Assembly: GCA_027577415.1 (NCBI GenBank)
Contig: JANBQS010000433.1
Span: forward strand, 1 to 18,132
DNA from: Coemansia sp. RSA 922
Lineage: Eukaryota; Kickxellomycota; Kickxellomycetes; Kickxellales; Kickxellaceae
Reading direction: 5' to 3'
DNA: 18,132 nt
In this document: positions 14,996-18,132 of the stretch, piece after piece
Numbering within the stretch: position 1 is the first letter of the stretch
Layout of the letters: each line of letters opens with the position of its first letter
Notes under the pieces: generated by a model
What the model was told of the DNA's origin: nothing
What the model saw: the letters and a program-made list of their open reading frames with translations, nothing else
Databases searched by the model: none
Position numbers and translations under genes: made by a program

Positions 14996-17900
14996 ATGCC
15001 CAAGGATGCTAGTAGTGGCCCGGCACTTCCGCCGAGAGAGCGGCGCTCCATGCCCGATAATACACTACAGCCAGGGCCTGTTGGCTCCACACAGCCGAGC
15101 GAGTGGCTCCCACCTCCATACGCGCAGAAACAACAGCCAAACCAAGCACGGGGCGGGAGTAGCAACAGTAATAGCGATGTGCGGCTGGTGCACACAAACC
15201 GCCGCCAAAGCGACGGAGCATCTCCTTTGCCGCCACAGCCTTCAACTTCAACTGGAGGAGGCTTTAAGAAGCTGATGCATGCAGTTGGCGACCACACGTT
15301 TCGATCCAGCAGACGAAAGTCCGTAGAGTCAGCCAAGCATGCCTTGGGCGGCTTGTTTCGCCGCTCATCGCGAGAGAGAATTCACGCGAATCCTCCGGAT
15401 CGAACCTTGCCTACACGCCATGAGAGGCGATCCAGCGACGGCAGCAGTGGCCGAGCAGGAGCTTACTTGGAGATTGACACGGATAGCAGCGACAGCAGCA
15501 ATAAGGGCACATGCTCAAAGGACGCGGCAACCGATGAATTTGCATACAAGAGTGGTGTCAGGCTAGCCAGTGCCAGTTTCCTTGACAGTGACTCCAACGA
15601 AGATGCAGACGAAGATGCTGCAGCGACAGCCAGTCCTGGGCGTGAGGCTACGTTTACCGTCGAGTATGAGGCAGAGCCAGCTCCTGGCAACTGGGGAAGA
15701 TCACAGGCTCAGAATGCTAGAACAGACCCAGGCCGCCCCAACATGCCCCTCGAGCCTGAAGAGTACACCGAAGTAAGCGTGCCCTGGTTTGTGAAGCAGA
15801 TGGGAATGGGCGAGCAGCCGCTTTCCAGCCTCTTTCGCGATGAGTTGAGCGATGGCGGCAGCAGTGCAGATAATATGCGGTTCCAACGGCTTGAGAGACA
15901 GCGGAGAAAGAAGATGGCCTTTACCGTGCTGAAGAGGCGCGTGGGTGAGGCGCGAGTGGGCATTCCGCGACAACCACCGATGCCGACAAAAGACGACTAC
16001 AAGCGAAAAGATGGCACAGTCGACTATGTCACATATGGATGCAGCCGGATCAAGCACTACGCCGACACTCAGCTTAGCCACAAACTGGACTACCGACACG
16101 ACTCCAATGACCCATGCAAACTCGACCGATTTATCGTTACTTTGCAACGCTTGGCCGAGGTTTCTGCGCCCTACCAGCGGCTTATCGTCTGGCTGTATAG
16201 GCTGGCGCGGTGGGATGACCCGCAGCTGACGATATGGTGGTGCTTTGTGTACTTTATGTTGCTCTATTTTGGCATGATGTCGGCGTTCTTGTGGCTGACG
16301 CCAGTGTTTGTAGTTGTGTACTACCGACTCCGGCCTAGTCAGGCGTACCAATGGCTGGCATTTGAGCGGCCCGAGACCAGCATAATTCCCAGCAAAGTTC
16401 TTCACGACGCGTCATCAGGGACGCTTGCCAAGGGCCTGGTCGCCAACCAGCTGTGGGACATTTGGCGCGAGACATTGGGCACTCACTTGCACCTTATATT
16501 GGCCGATGTGGCGGACTGGATGGAACGAGCAAAGAACTGCGCAACATGGAGGCGGCCGTGGGCCTCGCGAACTGTCAGTTTTGTAATGGTGGTCTTGGCG
16601 CTCTTTGTCTATCTAGTTCCAGCGCATGTGTTCCAGCGGCTACTAGGCTTGTGTGTGGGCGTGCAGTTCTTCTTCCTGGCTCCATTGCAGCTTCGATACC
16701 AGCGATACCGCCATATGCTGTGGGTGTTTGACTGTCTCTTGTGGCACTGCCCGACCGACGTAGAACTGGCGGTTGAGCTGCTGTACACGCAGGGCCAGGA
16801 CTGCGACGCCCAGGGCAAACCGCTTGCCCGACATCGCAGCACAAGCGAACAGACGCCAGCCAAGCGGGGATTTGTAGCACATGTGCGCACGCTGTTGGAT
16901 GATATGGTGTACGCGTACCATCCGTTCCCAGTAGACCACCCACCGCCGATTACTATCCTTCAGACGGCGTCCTCGACGGCGCTGGACCGACTTGGTGACG
17001 ATTCCGCAGACACTGGTGGTGTGCATGATGCCCTGATGGCTGGAAAGCGGCTGGGACGAAAGCTCATGGGCGACTCAAGCACAGATATGGATGAGATCGA
17101 GCAGTACTCTGGTTTGGGTGCTACGCGGGACATCCACTTGCCGTCAATGATGGAGCAGTCAGAAGAGCAAGAGTGGATAAGGCGGCAGCAGAAGCAGCGG
17201 CGGCGTCGTGTGTCGCATGCGCACTCACTCGGCAGCTCAAATGACGGCGAGGCTGAAGGCAGCCAGCCACAGCCGACTCGCTTGCGTCATACACATAGAC
17301 TGTCACTGGTAGAGTTTCCAGAAGCAGGATCGATCGGTAGCGGCGGCAACAACAACAGTGGCGCAGTTGAGAAGGGCAGTAGTGGCAGCACAAGTCCTGA
17401 CTGGAATGGCACGCTGATGTCGCGAGCCAAAGGCTTGTCTAACAAGATCCGGCGGAGGCAAAGCCAGGAAAGTGCATTCACATACGACAACGCCGGCATC
17501 CTTCAAGACGCACCACCTATTGCGCTCCGACACTCGATCGCAGTGCAGCCTACAGACCTTGCAATCAGCAGGAACCATATGCCCAGCACGATGTCCTTAA
17601 GTCTGGCCGCCATGGGTGGTGGCGGTGGTGGCCACAGCAGCACAGTCCAAGAGGCTGGTGCGCAGGCCCGCCGACTGGCTAACTTGGCTTCCTATAGCGA
17701 AGTAGACTTGAATACGCGGCAGTCAATAGACAGTCTTTTGGAGAGCATCGACTCTGGCAGGCTGGAGCTGACGCGTGAAACAAAGGAGCTGGCAGCACTA
17801 CGCAACAAGGATGCACGAGCTGCAAAAGATGGCGTGGATCTAAACTCTCTGTATGCATTCCGCTGCATCCACCGCGGCAAGTACGGTACACTGTTTGTCA

Positions 17901-18132
17901 CGCAGGAGAAGTTTGTGTTTCGCCGGTCACGCATCATGGGCGGCCGCCGGTCAAAGGTCTCCAGCTATCGCCTTGGCAGCGTGGTGGCTATCCGCAAGGC
18001 TGCTGGCCACTTTGGCAAGTCCCATGGAATCCAGCTGCTACTACGAGATGGCGACTCGCTCTCGTTCTATGGCCTGGGCAGTCGCGACGATGTCTTTGGT
18101 TTCCTGCTGGTGCGGTGCGGTAACAGCCACGT
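14996..18132 (+). CDS. GRAM-domain membrane protein (GRAMD4-like), 3' end outside the window
   Basis: An open frame of 1045 codons without a stop, running off the right edge. The ATG at 14996 has A at -3. Regions seen: disordered Ser/Pro/Gln-rich N-terminus with a basic patch (about 86-130, FKKL..FRRSSRER); acidic Ser/Asp clusters (about 155-215); a charged helical stretch (about 295-325); two hydrophobic segments (about 410-445 and 525-565), each long enough for a membrane hairpin, separated by a conserved-looking block with WLAFERPETS; a second long disordered part (about 660-930) with a RRQQKQRRRR cluster and a Gly-rich run; then a GRAM domain from about 948 to the edge (LYAFRCIHRGKYGTLFV...). 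GRAM domains are PH-like folds that bind membrane lipids. Two hydrophobic regions ahead of a C-terminal GRAM domain resemble GRAMD4; fungal functions are poorly known. Action at the ER or a contact site is inference. Confidence 0.8.
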   Translation, partial: MPKDASSGPALPPRERRSMPDNTLQPGPVGSTQPSEWLPPPYAQKQQPNQARGGSSNSNSDVRLVHTNRRQSDGASPLPPQPSTSTGGGFKKLMHAVGDHTFRSSRRKSVESAKHALGGLFRRSSRERIHANPPDRTLPTRHERRSSDGSSGRAGAYLEIDTDSSDSSNKGTCSKDAATDEFAYKSGVRLASASFLDSDSNEDADEDAAATASPGREATFTVEYEAEPAPGNWGRSQAQNARTDPGRPNMPLEPEEYTEVSVPWFVKQMGMGEQPLSSLFRDELSDGGSSADNMRFQRLERQRRKKMAFTVLKRRVGEARVGIPRQPPMPTKDDYKRKDGTVDYVTYGCSRIKHYADTQLSHKLDYRHDSNDPCKLDRFIVTLQRLAEVSAPYQRLIVWLYRLARWDDPQLTIWWCFVYFMLLYFGMMSAFLWLTPVFVVVYYRLRPSQAYQWLAFERPETSIIPSKVLHDASSGTLAKGLVANQLWDIWRETLGTHLHLILADVADWMERAKNCATWRRPWASRTVSFVMVVLALFVYLVPAHVFQRLLGLCVGVQFFFLAPLQLRYQRYRHMLWVFDCLLWHCPTDVELAVELLYTQGQDCDAQGKPLARHRSTSEQTPAKRGFVAHVRTLLDDMVYAYHPFPVDHPPPITILQTASSTALDRLGDDSADTGGVHDALMAGKRLGRKLMGDSSTDMDEIEQYSGLGATRDIHLPSMMEQSEEQEWIRRQQKQRRRRVSHAHSLGSSNDGEAEGSQPQPTRLRHTHRLSLVEFPEAGSIGSGGNNNSGAVEKGSSGSTSPDWNGTLMSRAKGLSNKIRRRQSQESAFTYDNAGILQDAPPIALRHSIAVQPTDLAISRNHMPSTMSLSLAAMGGGGGGHSSTVQEAGAQARRLANLASYSEVDLNTRQSIDSLLESIDSGRLELTRETKELAALRNKDARAAKDGVDLNSLYAFRCIHRGKYGTLFVTQEKFVFRRSRIMGGRRSKVSSYRLGSVVAIRKAAGHFGKSHGIQLLLRDGDSLSFYGLGSRDDVFGFLLVRCGNSH

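Noticed and set aside
15701..16405. 234-codon open frame on the minus strand
   Set aside because: It is antisense to the long GRAM-protein frame, which has membrane segments and a recognisable domain; no family resemblance was seen in the antisense product.
17614..17631. Gly-codon repeat as a microsatellite
   Set aside because: It is a short GGN run inside the disordered part of the GRAM protein, with no extended repeat array.

Overview
The window reads as nuclear DNA of a compact, intron-poor fungus. One short spliceosomal intron has fungal-type signals (GTAAGT donor, TACTAAT branch site). AATAAA signals sit just behind stop codons, intergenic gaps are often 90-250 bp, and pyrimidine-rich leaders precede several ATGs. 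The gene content (SNAPC3/SNAP50, a canonical TERT, YheT-type esterases, a GRAMD4-like GRAM protein) fits an early-diverging filamentous lineage. Kickxellomycotina (Coemansia-like) is my best guess, but this is inference from gene content only. There are no signs of a plasmid, prophage, transposon or CRISPR array.

Layout, left to right: (1) 1-1413, about 1.4 kb without a supportable gene. (2) 1414-3360 (+), SNAPC3/SNAP50-like subunit of the snRNA-activating complex. (3) 3447-4124 (-), Mpv17/PMP22 family membrane protein, convergent with SNAPC3. (4) 4373-6811 (-), cytosolic glutaminyl-tRNA synthetase. (5) 6812-7315, a divergent promoter region with a perfect Gcn4/CPC1-type site (ATGACTCAG) and a 16-bp A:T tract. 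(6) 7316-8549, 9069-10211 and 10382-11578 (+), a tandem array of three diverged YheT/ABHD1-3-type alpha/beta hydrolases; the first has an intron and an altered active site. (7) 11696-14842 (+), an uninterrupted telomerase reverse transcriptase of 1048 residues. (8) 14996 to the right edge (+), an open frame of at least 1045 codons for a membrane protein with a C-terminal GRAM domain. It has no stop inside the window.

The genes are separate eukaryotic transcription units, not an operon. Themes are RNA and chromosome maintenance (SNAPC3, GlnRS, TERT) and lipid or membrane biology (YheT esterases, Mpv17, GRAM protein). I did not find a clearly new multi-gene system. The most interesting points are the degenerate-looking first YheT paralogue beside two intact copies, the intronless TERT locus with a telomere-like CCCTAACCCT just past its stop, the altered GWDDPR signature in GlnRS, and a SNAP50 homologue in a fungus.
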